Part shown: positions 44,782 to 53,710 of the stretch, piece after piece
Position numbering within the stretch: position 1 is the stretch's first letter
Layout of the letters: each line of letters opens with the position of its first letter
Assembly: GCA_012729335.1 (NCBI GenBank)
Contig: JAAYDJ010000028.1
Coordinates: forward strand, 62,001 to 126,000
Length of the DNA stretch: 64,000 nucleotides
Source of the DNA: Bacteroidales bacterium
Lineage (GTDB): Bacteria; Bacteroidota; Bacteroidia; Bacteroidales; Prolixibacteraceae
Direction: 5' to 3'
Program-made: the position numbers and the translations under genes
The notes under the pieces: generated by a model
What the model was told of the DNA's origin: nothing
What the model saw: the letters and a program-made list of their open reading frames with translations, nothing else
The model's database searches: none

Positions 44782-46115
44782 ACGGTTCCTGTTTTAAGGG
44801 AAACCACCTCCCAGCCCGGGGGCGGCAAGGCGGCCACACTATGCTGAAGGAGAGCATCGAGGGGTATCTCCTGGTTATGCCAGGTGAGTAGTACGGGTTC
44901 CTCTCCGGGTAACCGGGCGGCCTCCTGCAAAAGGGGAAGTCTGCGGGCGTCCAGTCTCATAAGGGTTGCCAGGGCAATGTCATTCATCCCGGAATGGTTG
45001 GTCAGGGAAATCACGCCCAGGGCCAGGGGGAGCGATTCGAGGGGGCCGTTGCCCTCTCCGGCTATGAGGCCGTCACATAAACTGTAGACCAACCGCTGAG
45101 GTACTTCAGCCAGTTTCCCCTCGCGGGTCCCAAAAAGGGCGATCCTGTTCAGGTCCAACACCATTCGCCAGGTAGTGTCGTTTCCTGGCCAGGCTCCGCG
45201 GCCGTACTTTTGGCTGGCAGGGACCAACCGCATGAACAAATCGGAAAGCCGCGATCCGGCGCGGTAGAGGGGTTTCCCCTGCCGGCGGTCGGCAAAATCG
45301 GACGCCAGTTCCGCCATATAGCGTAGCCTGCTCCCTCCCTCATAACTGTCACCCCCCAGTTCACTGCCCCCCAAACGGTGATGGGGCAAACTCTCCTTGT
45401 CTCCCACCAATCCCACCAGGTTCTTGACCGCCGCCGTCAGACCTACCTTCTGATGGGTCTTTACCTTAGGAAGTGAAATCACGACATCGCTCTCAAAGAG
45501 GGCGTTGGTGATGGTGTAAAGATGTCGCCCAGCCACATGCCGTTCCTCCAACACCCCGGGATCATAATCATTGACCCTGAACCGGGTGCGACCCTTCCTG
45601 GTCACCGGTTCCAGGTAACTCCTCTCTCCGATGTCAAAAAGGGTGTATTCTGAAAGGGGATGACGATCAAAAACCGGCTTGTTTAACCAGGGCTCAAAGG
45701 TTTTTCGCCGGAAATCTCTAATTTCCAGCGGTATGCCATAATGGCGGCCCAGCCGCTCAACTTCCTCCCTTAAGGATGTCGTGACCACCTTATCCCACCG
45801 GCAACCCTGAACCGGGGCATCTCCTATAAGTACTTTTGCAGGACCACAGGCCAATACCGCCCTGAGTGCCGCCAGCAGAAATCCGTCACTGGTGCGCACA
45901 CACCAGTCGTCGCTCTCCCGTTGCGAATGAATCACCCAGTTGGGCTTTAGCAATACCCGCTTCCCTTGTATGGCAGCCGGAAGCTGATGCCGCTCCAGCA
46001 TTCCCGCCATCACCGCTTCCACCCCCCCCGTTTGGCGATAGTACCCACGCAGGCTTTCCACCGTCCTATCCGCCGGCTCCTTGAAAAAAGGCTCCAGATC
46101 CACAAACCAGTTCAT
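44778..46115 (-). CDS. DUF362 domain protein
   Basis: The 445-residue protein has the DUF362 hallmarks: KRVLLKPNWVIHSQRESDDW near the N-terminus (residues about 50-70), TSDGFLLAALRAVLACGPAKV and DVVISLPKVKTHQKVGLTAA followed by VKNLVGLVGDKESLP. DUF362 proteins often carry ferredoxin domains, but here the end lacks a clear Fe-S motif. The biochemical function of the family is not known; some members sit in polysaccharide and cofactor loci. It follows the deacetylase-fold gene by 1 bp and overlaps the ATP-grasp gene by 4 bp. Together with that ATP-grasp enzyme it may carry out a modification step; this is inference. Confidence 0.85.
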   Translation of the reverse strand: MNWFVDLEPFFKEPADRTVESLRGYYRQTGGVEAVMAGMLERHQLPAAIQGKRVLLKPNWVIHSQRESDDWCVRTSDGFLLAALRAVLACGPAKVLIGDAPVQGCRWDKVVTTSLREEVERLGRHYGIPLEIRDFRRKTFEPWLNKPVFDRHPLSEYTLFDIGERSYLEPVTRKGRTRFRVNDYDPGVLEERHVAGRHLYTITNALFESDVVISLPKVKTHQKVGLTAAVKNLVGLVGDKESLPHHRLGGSELGGDSYEGGSRLRYMAELASDFADRRQGKPLYRAGSRLSDLFMRLVPASQKYGRGAWPGNDTTWRMVLDLNRIALFGTREGKLAEVPQRLVYSLCDGLIAGEGNGPLESLPLALGVISLTNHSGMNDIALATLMRLDARRLPLLQEAARLPGEEPVLLTWHNQEIPLDALLQHSVAALPPPGWEVVSLKTGTV

Positions 46116-46116
46116 T

Positions 46117-47292
46117 TTACATCGTTTTAACCAGATCGATCAATTGGTCGGTACCCATAAATTCCACATCGGGCCACTTCTGCCTGATGGTTCTCAGGAG
46201 CAGGCGGAAAGCAGGAAGGTTCCTTTCACGGTTGGAACGGTCAATATATCCGCAAAAATTGAGCCTGTGGGTGCCCATTATTGCGGGTTTACCCATTCTG
46301 AAGGCCGTATCAATGCGGTGGAGGGCAGACCCGACACAATCCCTGCCCGGATAAAGTGCAGGCTCAAAAGCCGCATTCCTGATCAGAAAGAGTTGTCCCA
46401 GCCGGTTTCTCTGCCCCATGAAATGCAGCCTTCTCCTGAAACGCCCCGACTTTCCCCCGCGGGGCTCAAACTGATACCACAACCCCTGATACAACTCAAT
46501 CCCCGATTGATGCAAGGTCTTCTCAAGTTCAGAACTCCAGATGTGGTTGGGAGCCACAAAACTCCGCGAACGATATCCCAAAAGCTGTTCAAACAGCTGG
46601 GTACCTTCTCTGAGGAGTTGTTTCTGAAATTCGGTTTCACAGGGATCTTCATAATTGAGGGCATCCACATAAGCATCTTCCGAGAGGTGCTCGCCCTCGC
46701 TCAGATCGGCCATCCGGTAACTGAAAGCCAGCCGTGCACGCCCCTTGTCCTCTTGGAGGGATTTCAGCCAGCGGGGGACATTGATATGTTCGCGACCGTG
46801 AAACTGGGGTCGGAAAATACCTGCATCCATCCCTTCACGCCATAACGCGAAGGCGTTTCTGTGACAGGGATATCTTTGTAAAGTCTCCGTAAAGGGTTCA
46901 TAATGGTATTCCCTGAAGTCAGCCGCCCTGATCCTGTCAAAATCAGGATTGGCCACAATCGTATTGAGGGTCATCACAACCGGGTGGCCTTCCCGGTCTC
47001 TGACCGATGAGAGGAGGTCCATCAGATAGGAGAGGTCCTCTTCAGAAGCCAATGCATCGTATCTGGAAAAGGGAAACCGATCCATCCTCACACCCTTCTG
47101 CAACAAAGATTCATACACCTCACGCGACGGGACCCGGATACTTCCCCAGTCATCACTTTCAATGACCAGAATCTTCCTTCTCAGATGAAAACCAGGAACT
47201 AAAAGAAGGTGATGAACCGCATTCCTCAGAAAGGATTCATTGCGGACAGGGAGGACATTCTCCAAATACGGACTATTCGTCATAGGAATCAC
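46117..47292 (-). CDS. Polysaccharide-deacetylase-fold protein, paralog B
   Basis: The 391-residue protein is the paralog of the deacetylase-fold gene near 36 kb. Its catalytic-type motifs are LVIESDDWGSIRVPS, QFHGREHINVPRWL and GTHRLNFCGYID. It starts at a GTG overlapping the polymerase stop codon, or at an ATG three codons later. No signal peptide is seen. Two copies in one operon suggest two related substrates or a heteromer. Between the motifs it has a longer middle segment (ALNYEDPCETEF, then RSFVAPNHIW) than a typical NodB domain. The activity remains to be shown; deacetylation of a lipid-linked sugar is a reasonable guess. Confidence 0.75.
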   Translation of the reverse strand: MIPMTNSPYLENVLPVRNESFLRNAVHHLLLVPGFHLRRKILVIESDDWGSIRVPSREVYESLLQKGVRMDRFPFSRYDALASEEDLSYLMDLLSSVRDREGHPVVMTLNTIVANPDFDRIRAADFREYHYEPFTETLQRYPCHRNAFALWREGMDAGIFRPQFHGREHINVPRWLKSLQEDKGRARLAFSYRMADLSEGEHLSEDAYVDALNYEDPCETEFQKQLLREGTQLFEQLLGYRSRSFVAPNHIWSSELEKTLHQSGIELYQGLWYQFEPRGGKSGRFRRRLHFMGQRNRLGQLFLIRNAAFEPALYPGRDCVGSALHRIDTAFRMGKPAIMGTHRLNFCGYIDRSNRERNLPAFRLLLRTIRQKWPDVEFMGTDQLIDLVKTM

Positions 47293-48656
47293 AACAGCGA
47301 CTTGATAAACTCGATCAATGGCAACTGCTCCGAGGATAGAAATGCAAAGAGGGGATTGCCCAGAAAAGTCAGAATCCCCATAAAGTCAAATCCCATTCTG
47401 ACATTATACAAAATGTAATATAGCAGAAGCGGCACTGATATATTTTTAATCAGCGAAAAGGAGGATTTGCCGGGCACACGGGCGAGGACCAGGATGAAAA
47501 CGACATAAAACAGGGCATGTGAGATAATGATAAACCGGGGACCGGATGGGATCAGACTCACAATCTGAACAAAGCCACCCAGGAAAAGGGTAAAACCGAA
47601 AAACCTCCGTAAACCGGGTTCTCCGGGATCCCAATGATGGTGTGTGAAGTATAGGGCCACCACCCACAAATAAACAACCGCTTTGGCTACCCACTCACTC
47701 ACCTGCACATACATCGGCATCTCCATCACCTCTTTAGCAAGGTCCCTGGCATAATTCTCACTCGTATATCCTTCGAGCCGGGCCTTGAAAATGTCGGGGA
47801 GGTAATCAAGCGACTCCCTGACCGACTGCAGGTCGATCTCTTTAACCAGGGAGGATCCCAGAAAAAAGAGAAGAAGAAGGAAGAGGTTATCCGGCACTAT
47901 AAGATACATTAGAAACAGGACCACCGGGAAGGCAAAGGAGAAATGGACCAGCAGGGAAAGGCTGCTCCAGAGGAGGCCGCTCCGTTTTCCATCCAGAAAC
48001 CAGAGCAATACCCCGTAAATGTACATTTGTGCAGCGGTCCACATACGTACGCCGTTGATATTCCACACAGGATTAATCAGGGCAAAAGCTCCCAGGAAGA
48101 GGAGAATGGTCAACCCCGCGGGCGGACCGATGCGGGTAAAAATCAGCCAGATGTTCTGTGCCCAGAATAGTCCGAAGATTGCTGCATATACGGCAAAGAG
48201 GAACCGGGGATCTCCGGTGAAAAGGGAGACCAGCCAGGTGACCAGCGGCTGATATACGTCGAGAAGGTCGGTTTTAGGTTTGTAGAGCAGGGAGACCAGT
48301 TGAGGCAGGCTTACGGGATGGGCGCGCATCTCAATGAGCTGCATGGCATACCGGGCCGAATCGGTGGTTTTGTCCCTGTAGGGATCCCCGTAAATGAAAA
48401 CAAACCCGAAGTAAAGACAAAAAAGGAAGATAACAGTTTTGGCTCCGGGCATTCCCAGCCTGCGAAGGGCACTGACCAGCGCCCCGAAAGGCCAGCAAAG
48501 CAAAAAAAGGACCCAGTCAGCGGTCAGGGCAGGCAGCATCGGAACCCTCTCCTTCACATTTCCTGAAGTCTCTTCCTCCGCAGCAATACCGGCTATCCCC
48601 TCCCTTATAGGCCGCCCCGGAACCTGAATACCTTCCATGTTGGGATTATTTTCCAT
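47289..48656 (-). CDS. EpsG/Wzy-type polysaccharide polymerase
   Basis: The 455-residue protein has about ten to twelve hydrophobic helices and the arrangement of the EpsG family (for example FGFVFIYGDPYRDKTTDS, then LLVHFSFAFPVVLFLMYLIV with the His-Phe-Ser motif of the family, and LWVVALYFTHHHWDPGEP). Such proteins polymerise lipid-linked repeat units in the periplasmic face of the inner membrane. A hydrophilic 45-residue N-terminal region precedes the first helix. It overlaps its neighbours by 11 bp and 4 bp, so it belongs to the operon. With the Wzx flippase gene three positions upstream, it implies Wzx/Wzy-dependent assembly. Confidence 0.82.
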   Translation of the reverse strand: MENNPNMEGIQVPGRPIREGIAGIAAEEETSGNVKERVPMLPALTADWVLFLLCWPFGALVSALRRLGMPGAKTVIFLFCLYFGFVFIYGDPYRDKTTDSARYAMQLIEMRAHPVSLPQLVSLLYKPKTDLLDVYQPLVTWLVSLFTGDPRFLFAVYAAIFGLFWAQNIWLIFTRIGPPAGLTILLFLGAFALINPVWNINGVRMWTAAQMYIYGVLLWFLDGKRSGLLWSSLSLLVHFSFAFPVVLFLMYLIVPDNLFLLLLFFLGSSLVKEIDLQSVRESLDYLPDIFKARLEGYTSENYARDLAKEVMEMPMYVQVSEWVAKAVVYLWVVALYFTHHHWDPGEPGLRRFFGFTLFLGGFVQIVSLIPSGPRFIIISHALFYVVFILVLARVPGKSSFSLIKNISVPLLLYYILYNVRMGFDFMGILTFLGNPLFAFLSSEQLPLIEFIKSLL

Positions 48657-49851
48657 TCAGTAGTTTTAAAAACGATCCACATACCTTCTCAATCCTGTAG
48701 TTCTCCAGATCAGGGATCTTAAAGCCATGGGTGTAATCACCGTTTAGAAACTCTACCACCACAGAAGGACATAAACCATCTGCGGAGATGTTCAGGACAG
48801 GGCGGCCGGTCAGTGCATAATCGATCAGTTTGCTTGGCGATTGCAAAAAAGGGTCATATCCGAAGTTAACCAGGAAATCCATTTCAGCCAGTTGCGGCAA
48901 TAATTCCTCCCTCGGGATATAATCTCTGAGATCCATTTTTTCTTTCAATAGGGGCACAAAAGATTCCACCAGTTCAATGCTGCGGGTAAAGAGGGTAAAC
49001 CGGAAATCCCGGTCCAGAGAGGTCAGGAAGGCGAGAAACTGACGGGGATCGCGTTTGTCCCTGATAAAACTCCCTGCAAAGGCGAACCTGGGGATGCCGT
49101 TTCGACACGATCCGGACGGTGCTTTCACCTCTCCGAAACGAAATCCCTGGGGGATCTCAACCATCCGGGAGTGGAATTCAGGGTAATAATTCACCTTAAA
49201 CTCCTTCCTGGTGATGGAAATAAAATCACATTTTCGCATAAACCATTTTTCCACCACAGCAAAATAGGGTGGTTTCCGGAAACGGTCGAGCCGGTTGCCC
49301 ATGTAAGGGTCACCACAATCGGCCGCCCAGATGGTGGCTATTCTTCGGCGGGAAGTGCGGGCCAGGGCCACGCCCCAATGAACCGGATAAGGCACAGCAA
49401 TGGAAATCAGCAGGTCGTAACCCGATTCTTGCAGAAGCGCCTTCCTGACCATGAACATATAATGGATATCAGGGTATTCAAGGTATAGTTCCAGAATTCT
49501 GGCGATTCCCCTGGCCAGAAAGTGAATCCAGGCAGGCCGGTGATTCCTTGCAGCGGTGGATGAAGGCCTCTTTCTCCCCCTCTCCGGAGTATCCCCCAAG
49601 CTTCCTCCCGCAGAGGAACCCCGATCCCCCTGAGATCCGGAGGCTTTCCAAACGGGATGGCCCAAATCTTTGATCGTAAGCCTGTTTTCTTCTTCAAACA
49701 GGGGATGTACAGACTGATTCCTGGGAGTGATTACCGTCACTGCATGGCCCTGCCGCGCCATTTCACGGGCAAGCTCTGTCGCCCTGAAAGATCGCGGTGA
49801 TATCTCAGGCATAAAACTGGCTGTAACTAAAAGTATCCTTCTCTTGTCCAC
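48646..49851 (-). CDS. Glycosyltransferase family 4-like, with low-complexity insert
   Basis: The 401-residue protein starts at a GTG (MDKRRILLVTASFMPEISPR). The N-terminal Rossmann domain is GT4-like (ELAREMARQGHAVTVITPRN). Residues about 68-104 form a Gly/Ser/Arg-rich insert (WKASGSQGDRGSSAGGSLGD and onward) that breaks the domain. The donor domain is shorter and more divergent than in the other glycosyltransferases (FAFAGSFIRDKRDPRQFLAF, LPQLAEMDFLVNFGYDPFLQ, SPSKLIDYALTGRPVLNISA), but keeps the Ser-Pro-Ser-Lys nucleotide-sugar contact. It overlaps the polymerase gene by 11 bp. The substrate is unknown. Confidence 0.8.
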   Translation of the reverse strand: MDKRRILLVTASFMPEISPRSFRATELAREMARQGHAVTVITPRNQSVHPLFEEENRLTIKDLGHPVWKASGSQGDRGSSAGGSLGDTPERGRKRPSSTAARNHRPAWIHFLARGIARILELYLEYPDIHYMFMVRKALLQESGYDLLISIAVPYPVHWGVALARTSRRRIATIWAADCGDPYMGNRLDRFRKPPYFAVVEKWFMRKCDFISITRKEFKVNYYPEFHSRMVEIPQGFRFGEVKAPSGSCRNGIPRFAFAGSFIRDKRDPRQFLAFLTSLDRDFRFTLFTRSIELVESFVPLLKEKMDLRDYIPREELLPQLAEMDFLVNFGYDPFLQSPSKLIDYALTGRPVLNISADGLCPSVVVEFLNGDYTHGFKIPDLENYRIEKVCGSFLKLLNGK

Positions 49852-49903
49852 TTGTCATGCTTAATGGTAGTCCGGATTAAACAGCCGAAGCTCAGTTCTG
49901 TGA

Positions 49904-51232
49904 TTACCCCCCTTGACCGCAGGTATCCAGCATATTGCCATACACCACATCATACCCTTCCCACTCACCGTAAAAACTGTTGTGAAATAAAAGCGTCAGC
50001 ATCATTCTGTATTTTCTGGCTAATTGAAGGTAAACCCGGAAACAATCCACCATGGTTTCAGGATCATATTCCCTGAATTTTTTCAGGGTGCCATCCATAA
50101 TAATCAGGGGTCGTTCGCGGAGCCGGAGTTGCTTGCGTCCCATGCAGTCGAACACCGGAAAGGTATCGCCGGTACCGCATCTGAATCCCTCGAGGTCGAC
50201 ATAGCATAGGGAACTGTCGGTCTCCATACCCTGGTTTTCCCAGATCATGAAGGTTTGGGCTACATCAAAACGAAGATAGTGCTGCCGGCCTTCGGTGACG
50301 GTACATCCCAGGGTTTGTTCCAGACGGGACTTTTCAGCTTGCCAGCGTGCCTCATCGTTATAGGTGTAATAGCCCGGATGAAAACCTATCAGGTGGCCCC
50401 GCCTGCAAATCCTGGCCACCAGGTCCCTGAACCTTTCTTGATCAAGATAAAAACGACAGTCGTAAGGAAGCCCGCTCTGCGAAGCCAGGAAATAAAAGCG
50501 CGACTGAAGCCCCAGCTTTTCACTGCGTGACATCAGAAAATCAAAATAGTCAAAAGGATTGGACCCGGTTTGGAGGTATCTGAGGAAATGGCGCCGTGCC
50601 AGATGAATATTTCTGTATTTAAGCAGATCTCCCAGTAGAATGCGGCCAGTGGCTGGATAATCGAGGTGGTCGACGTCATGGGTTAAGACCAGTTTAAAAG
50701 CGCGGAATTTTCTCTCCCCCCGGTAACCCAGGTGAACCATCATGTTCCATAGCATTTCCACATATTCATTGACCACAGGCCGGTTCAGAAAACCTCCCCG
50801 GAAAGCGAGGCTCTCCTTAGCCGGGAAACGATCGTGGAAATCCCTGACCTGATGTGCGATCTCCTCCCACCGGGTCAGCATGAAAAAAACGGAACCAAAC
50901 AGGTCGATACCACAGGTCATCTTTTTATCTTCGCAAACCAGATCATCACAGCCATAAATCACCGGAAGGTTTTGTTCAGTCATAAAGCGATTTTTCAGAT
51001 AGGTTACGTTGGCAGGAATAGCTTCCCGGGTCAGGTAGGAAAGCGGACCTGGGAACCGTCCGAAAAAACAGTCCTTGAAGAACAGTTCGGCCCCATCGAA
51101 ATAAATATGGTAACCGGTGGCATCTTTACCGGGGAGAAGGGAATAAGGTAATCCCAACATACAGGAAAACACTACATCAATGACATACCCTCTTTCAGCG
51201 TGGTTGTCACGAGGTATAGAGATGGTAATCAA
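49904..51232 (-). CDS. Polysaccharide deacetylase family protein, large form
   Basis: The 442-residue protein has an N-terminal segment (about 1-190) specific to large bacterial members, then a NodB-like domain with FKLVLTHDVDHLDYP (metal-binding Asp pair), HLIGFHPGYYTYND (His) and RQHYLRFDVAQTFMIWENQG. It appears to start at a TTG. No signal peptide is seen. Related proteins are common in O-antigen and capsule loci of Bacteroidota next to glycosyltransferases and FemAB-like genes, as here. It is 4 bp after the FemAB-like gene. It may remove an N-acyl group from a sugar residue. Confidence 0.82.
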   Translation of the reverse strand: MITISIPRDNHAERGYVIDVVFSCMLGLPYSLLPGKDATGYHIYFDGAELFFKDCFFGRFPGPLSYLTREAIPANVTYLKNRFMTEQNLPVIYGCDDLVCEDKKMTCGIDLFGSVFFMLTRWEEIAHQVRDFHDRFPAKESLAFRGGFLNRPVVNEYVEMLWNMMVHLGYRGERKFRAFKLVLTHDVDHLDYPATGRILLGDLLKYRNIHLARRHFLRYLQTGSNPFDYFDFLMSRSEKLGLQSRFYFLASQSGLPYDCRFYLDQERFRDLVARICRRGHLIGFHPGYYTYNDEARWQAEKSRLEQTLGCTVTEGRQHYLRFDVAQTFMIWENQGMETDSSLCYVDLEGFRCGTGDTFPVFDCMGRKQLRLRERPLIIMDGTLKKFREYDPETMVDCFRVYLQLARKYRMMLTLLFHNSFYGEWEGYDVVYGNMLDTCGQGG

Positions 51233-51236
51233 AGGA

Positions 51237-52199
51237 TTATACAGGACAGATTATACCACATTTTTGCAAACATGTACGGACGGCTCCGGCCAGCCATCCC
51301 GACACCTCCCGCCAGGCACGCTCTCTGGCCGATTCTCTGATTACATGGTAGTAAACAACCGGGGTGGCTCCAAACTGACGAAAATAATGTTCAATACCTT
51401 CGACCATAGAGCCCTCGAAATCAAAAGCCCGTGAAACCGTGGAGGCAAAACGGATCCCTTCCCAGGCCAGAAGGGTGCGCGCCCCGGAACTGACCCAAGC
51501 GGGATCTGATCCACTCAACAAAGCGAAACATATCTTTTCATCATACACATAGAAATTGCCCGAATGGATGTTACCCTCCCTGTCCTTGGCATATATCAGA
51601 TGCACAGCGTGGTGTTCCCGGCAGGCATGATACAACCTTCTCACCAATTCAGGCGGCCATGGATTCTTCAGATTCTGCTTGTTAAAAGTCTTGAACAGCA
51701 AATGATTCATGGGTTCGATATCATCTGAAGTCGTGACCCTCACCCTGGCCTGGGCAGTACGTATGCATTGCTTTGTTTTTGGATTGAACCCCAGGTAGAG
51801 TGCCTCTGGATCACTGACGTCAAAAAATCGGTAACTCACTTTTGGTTCCACCCGGAATCCCCTCCAAACAAAGGGCAGGAAATAGGTAACTGCGGAATCG
51901 AGGTTGAGGTCAACTTTCACCCCAACAGGGAGTTGTTCAATAAGCAGATTGGTGACTTTCTTACGCGTTGTGAAATAAGGATCATTGGCGGTTATATCAT
52001 CAGCCATCCAGAAGCCGGAAGTTTGGGTCAGGACCGGTGTGGTGATTTCCCCTGGTCTGAAGAGTAAAGGCCAACGGGCAAGAACCCTGCCGTTCTCTTC
52101 CACCAGGATCTCCCTCCAACTTCCGGGAGCCACTGCTTCCATCCACCAGGGCTGCTCAAAGATGTTGTTGGCAAATGGGGTTGTACCTGTTATCGTCAT
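51237..52199 (-). CDS. FemAB/GNAT-like acyl- or aminoacyltransferase
   Basis: The 320-residue protein begins MTITGTTPFANNIFEQPWWM, a motif seen at the start of FemAB-like GNAT proteins of polysaccharide loci (a Phe-x-x-Pro-Trp-Trp sequence). The second half carries the GNAT-like fold: HAVHLIYAKDREGNIHSGNFYVYDEKICFALLSG, with GARTLLAWEGIRFASTVSRA and the closing DFEGSMVEGIEHYFRQFGA. FemX/FemAB enzymes transfer amino acids from aminoacyl-tRNA to cell-wall precursors; related proteins move acyl groups onto sugars. It overlaps the Wzx stop codon by 4 bp. It is one of the reasons to suspect amino-acid substitution of the polysaccharide. Confidence 0.78.
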   Translation of the reverse strand: MTITGTTPFANNIFEQPWWMEAVAPGSWREILVEENGRVLARWPLLFRPGEITTPVLTQTSGFWMADDITANDPYFTTRKKVTNLLIEQLPVGVKVDLNLDSAVTYFLPFVWRGFRVEPKVSYRFFDVSDPEALYLGFNPKTKQCIRTAQARVRVTTSDDIEPMNHLLFKTFNKQNLKNPWPPELVRRLYHACREHHAVHLIYAKDREGNIHSGNFYVYDEKICFALLSGSDPAWVSSGARTLLAWEGIRFASTVSRAFDFEGSMVEGIEHYFRQFGATPVVYYHVIRESARERAWREVSGWLAGAVRTCLQKCGIICPV

Positions 52200-53710
52200 T
52201 CTTCCGTCGCGTTGGTCAGGTTTTTATTTCGCAGAAGCGGTCTGATCAGAGCGGGATAATCGATTTTAAACCAGGGAGCAGTTAACCAAAGAAGTCCCCC
52301 GTAGCACAATGCAACCAGGATCACAAGGAGCAAATCGCTGATGCGGGGTAAAAATAGAGCAGGTAAGATCCTAATCAGCGACAGACACAGGAGGGAGTGA
52401 ATCGCGATGACCATAAAACGGCTCACCGGGAAAAGGTCAAAAAAAGGCACGCCGATTCTGCGGGCCGAATACCAAATCGAAAGGGCGATGCCAATCACGT
52501 TGATGGCCACAGAGGCAATGGCCAGGTAGAGCGGTGAAGCAAAAAAGAGCACCAAGAGGTAGTCCACCACCCAAATGGCCACCATCTGCCCGTAATTCAT
52601 CCAGGCATAAAAACGGGTTTCCCCCAGGGAAATGAGGAGAGGAGCAAAAATGATGATGTTGAAAAAATTAAGGCTCATGGCCACCAGGAAATATTTGGCA
52701 GAAACGGCATAAGCATCCGAATAAACTAAAACCACCAACTCCCGGGCGAAAAAGAGGAAGAAGATGACAGTCGGGTAAATCAGGACCGCCGACTTTTCGA
52801 GAGCGCTACGCCATAGGTCTGTGATACGGGAAACCTCCGATTTTTCATGTACGAGCCTGGAAAAAAGCGGCATCAACACATTGGAGGTGGCTCCTGTGAT
52901 CATCCCCACCAGAGGAATTTCGAAAAATCCATTGGTAAATTCGGCAAAGACCGCAGGACCGAAAAAACGACTGACATAAAACTGGTTGGCCGCCGAATAG
53001 GTCACTCCTGCAATGGAGGCCGCTACCAGGGGCAGACTGAACCTGAGCACTTCCCTTAAAGTCAGTGCAGGCTTTTGCATGGCCACTCCCCGAAACGGAA
53101 TCCCCTTAAAATAGAGCGTAAGAAACAGAATGACCGCCGATGCAACAATCCACCCCCAAATGGCGGTGATGTAGTCGCGTGAAATCAACATGACGGGTAA
53201 AACCACCAGAAGTAGCATGAGCAATTTAGAGATCACATTGAAAAGGGCGATGTAAGGGGTTTTCTGGTAGGTTGAAAAGATCCCCTCAATCCCCAACGTG
53301 GGGAGCAGCAGAGCAGGCACCGGGGAGAAATACTTCAATCCCCGTGAGAGCTCCGGATTCCTGAGAAGATCGGCAATCATTCCCGAAAAAATAAAGAGAA
53401 AGGCCGAAAACATAAGGCCGGTAAAAAAGAGGACTCTGGAAATCCTGAAAACGATCTCCTTTCCCTCGGCCAGGGTATAGCGGGGAAGATAATAGCTGAA
53501 AACATTGGGCAATCCGGCAGTGAAAACGATTGTCAGGGTATTGTACACATAGATAATCTGTCGGTAGGTACCATACTCTTCTTTTGAGAAATAACGGGAA
53601 AGAATGGCTACGCTCAAAAGGGAGATGGCCAGGGTAGCGACACTTCCCATCACGATCCAGAGAGCCTGGATGGTGTTGTCTTTGCTGTGGGTCCAGAATC
53701 TGAAACTCAT
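52196..53710 (-). CDS. Wzx-type polysaccharide flippase
   Basis: The 504-residue protein has about 14 transmembrane helices spread along the chain and the MOP-superfamily layout. The start MSFRFWTHSKDNTIQALWIVM leads into helix 1, and the Polysacc_synt-type pattern continues with SKEEYGTYRQIIYVYNTLTI and SLPLVAASIAGVTYSAANQF. Wzx flips undecaprenyl-linked repeat units to the periplasm. It overlaps the gene before it (SGNH protein, 4 bp) and the FemAB-like gene after it (4 bp). Together with the EpsG-like polymerase and Wza/Wzz this completes the Wzx/Wzy pathway in the window. Confidence 0.88.
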   Translation of the reverse strand: MSFRFWTHSKDNTIQALWIVMGSVATLAISLLSVAILSRYFSKEEYGTYRQIIYVYNTLTIVFTAGLPNVFSYYLPRYTLAEGKEIVFRISRVLFFTGLMFSAFLFIFSGMIADLLRNPELSRGLKYFSPVPALLLPTLGIEGIFSTYQKTPYIALFNVISKLLMLLLVVLPVMLISRDYITAIWGWIVASAVILFLTLYFKGIPFRGVAMQKPALTLREVLRFSLPLVAASIAGVTYSAANQFYVSRFFGPAVFAEFTNGFFEIPLVGMITGATSNVLMPLFSRLVHEKSEVSRITDLWRSALEKSAVLIYPTVIFFLFFARELVVLVYSDAYAVSAKYFLVAMSLNFFNIIIFAPLLISLGETRFYAWMNYGQMVAIWVVDYLLVLFFASPLYLAIASVAINVIGIALSIWYSARRIGVPFFDLFPVSRFMVIAIHSLLCLSLIRILPALFLPRISDLLLVILVALCYGGLLWLTAPWFKIDYPALIRPLLRNKNLTNATEE

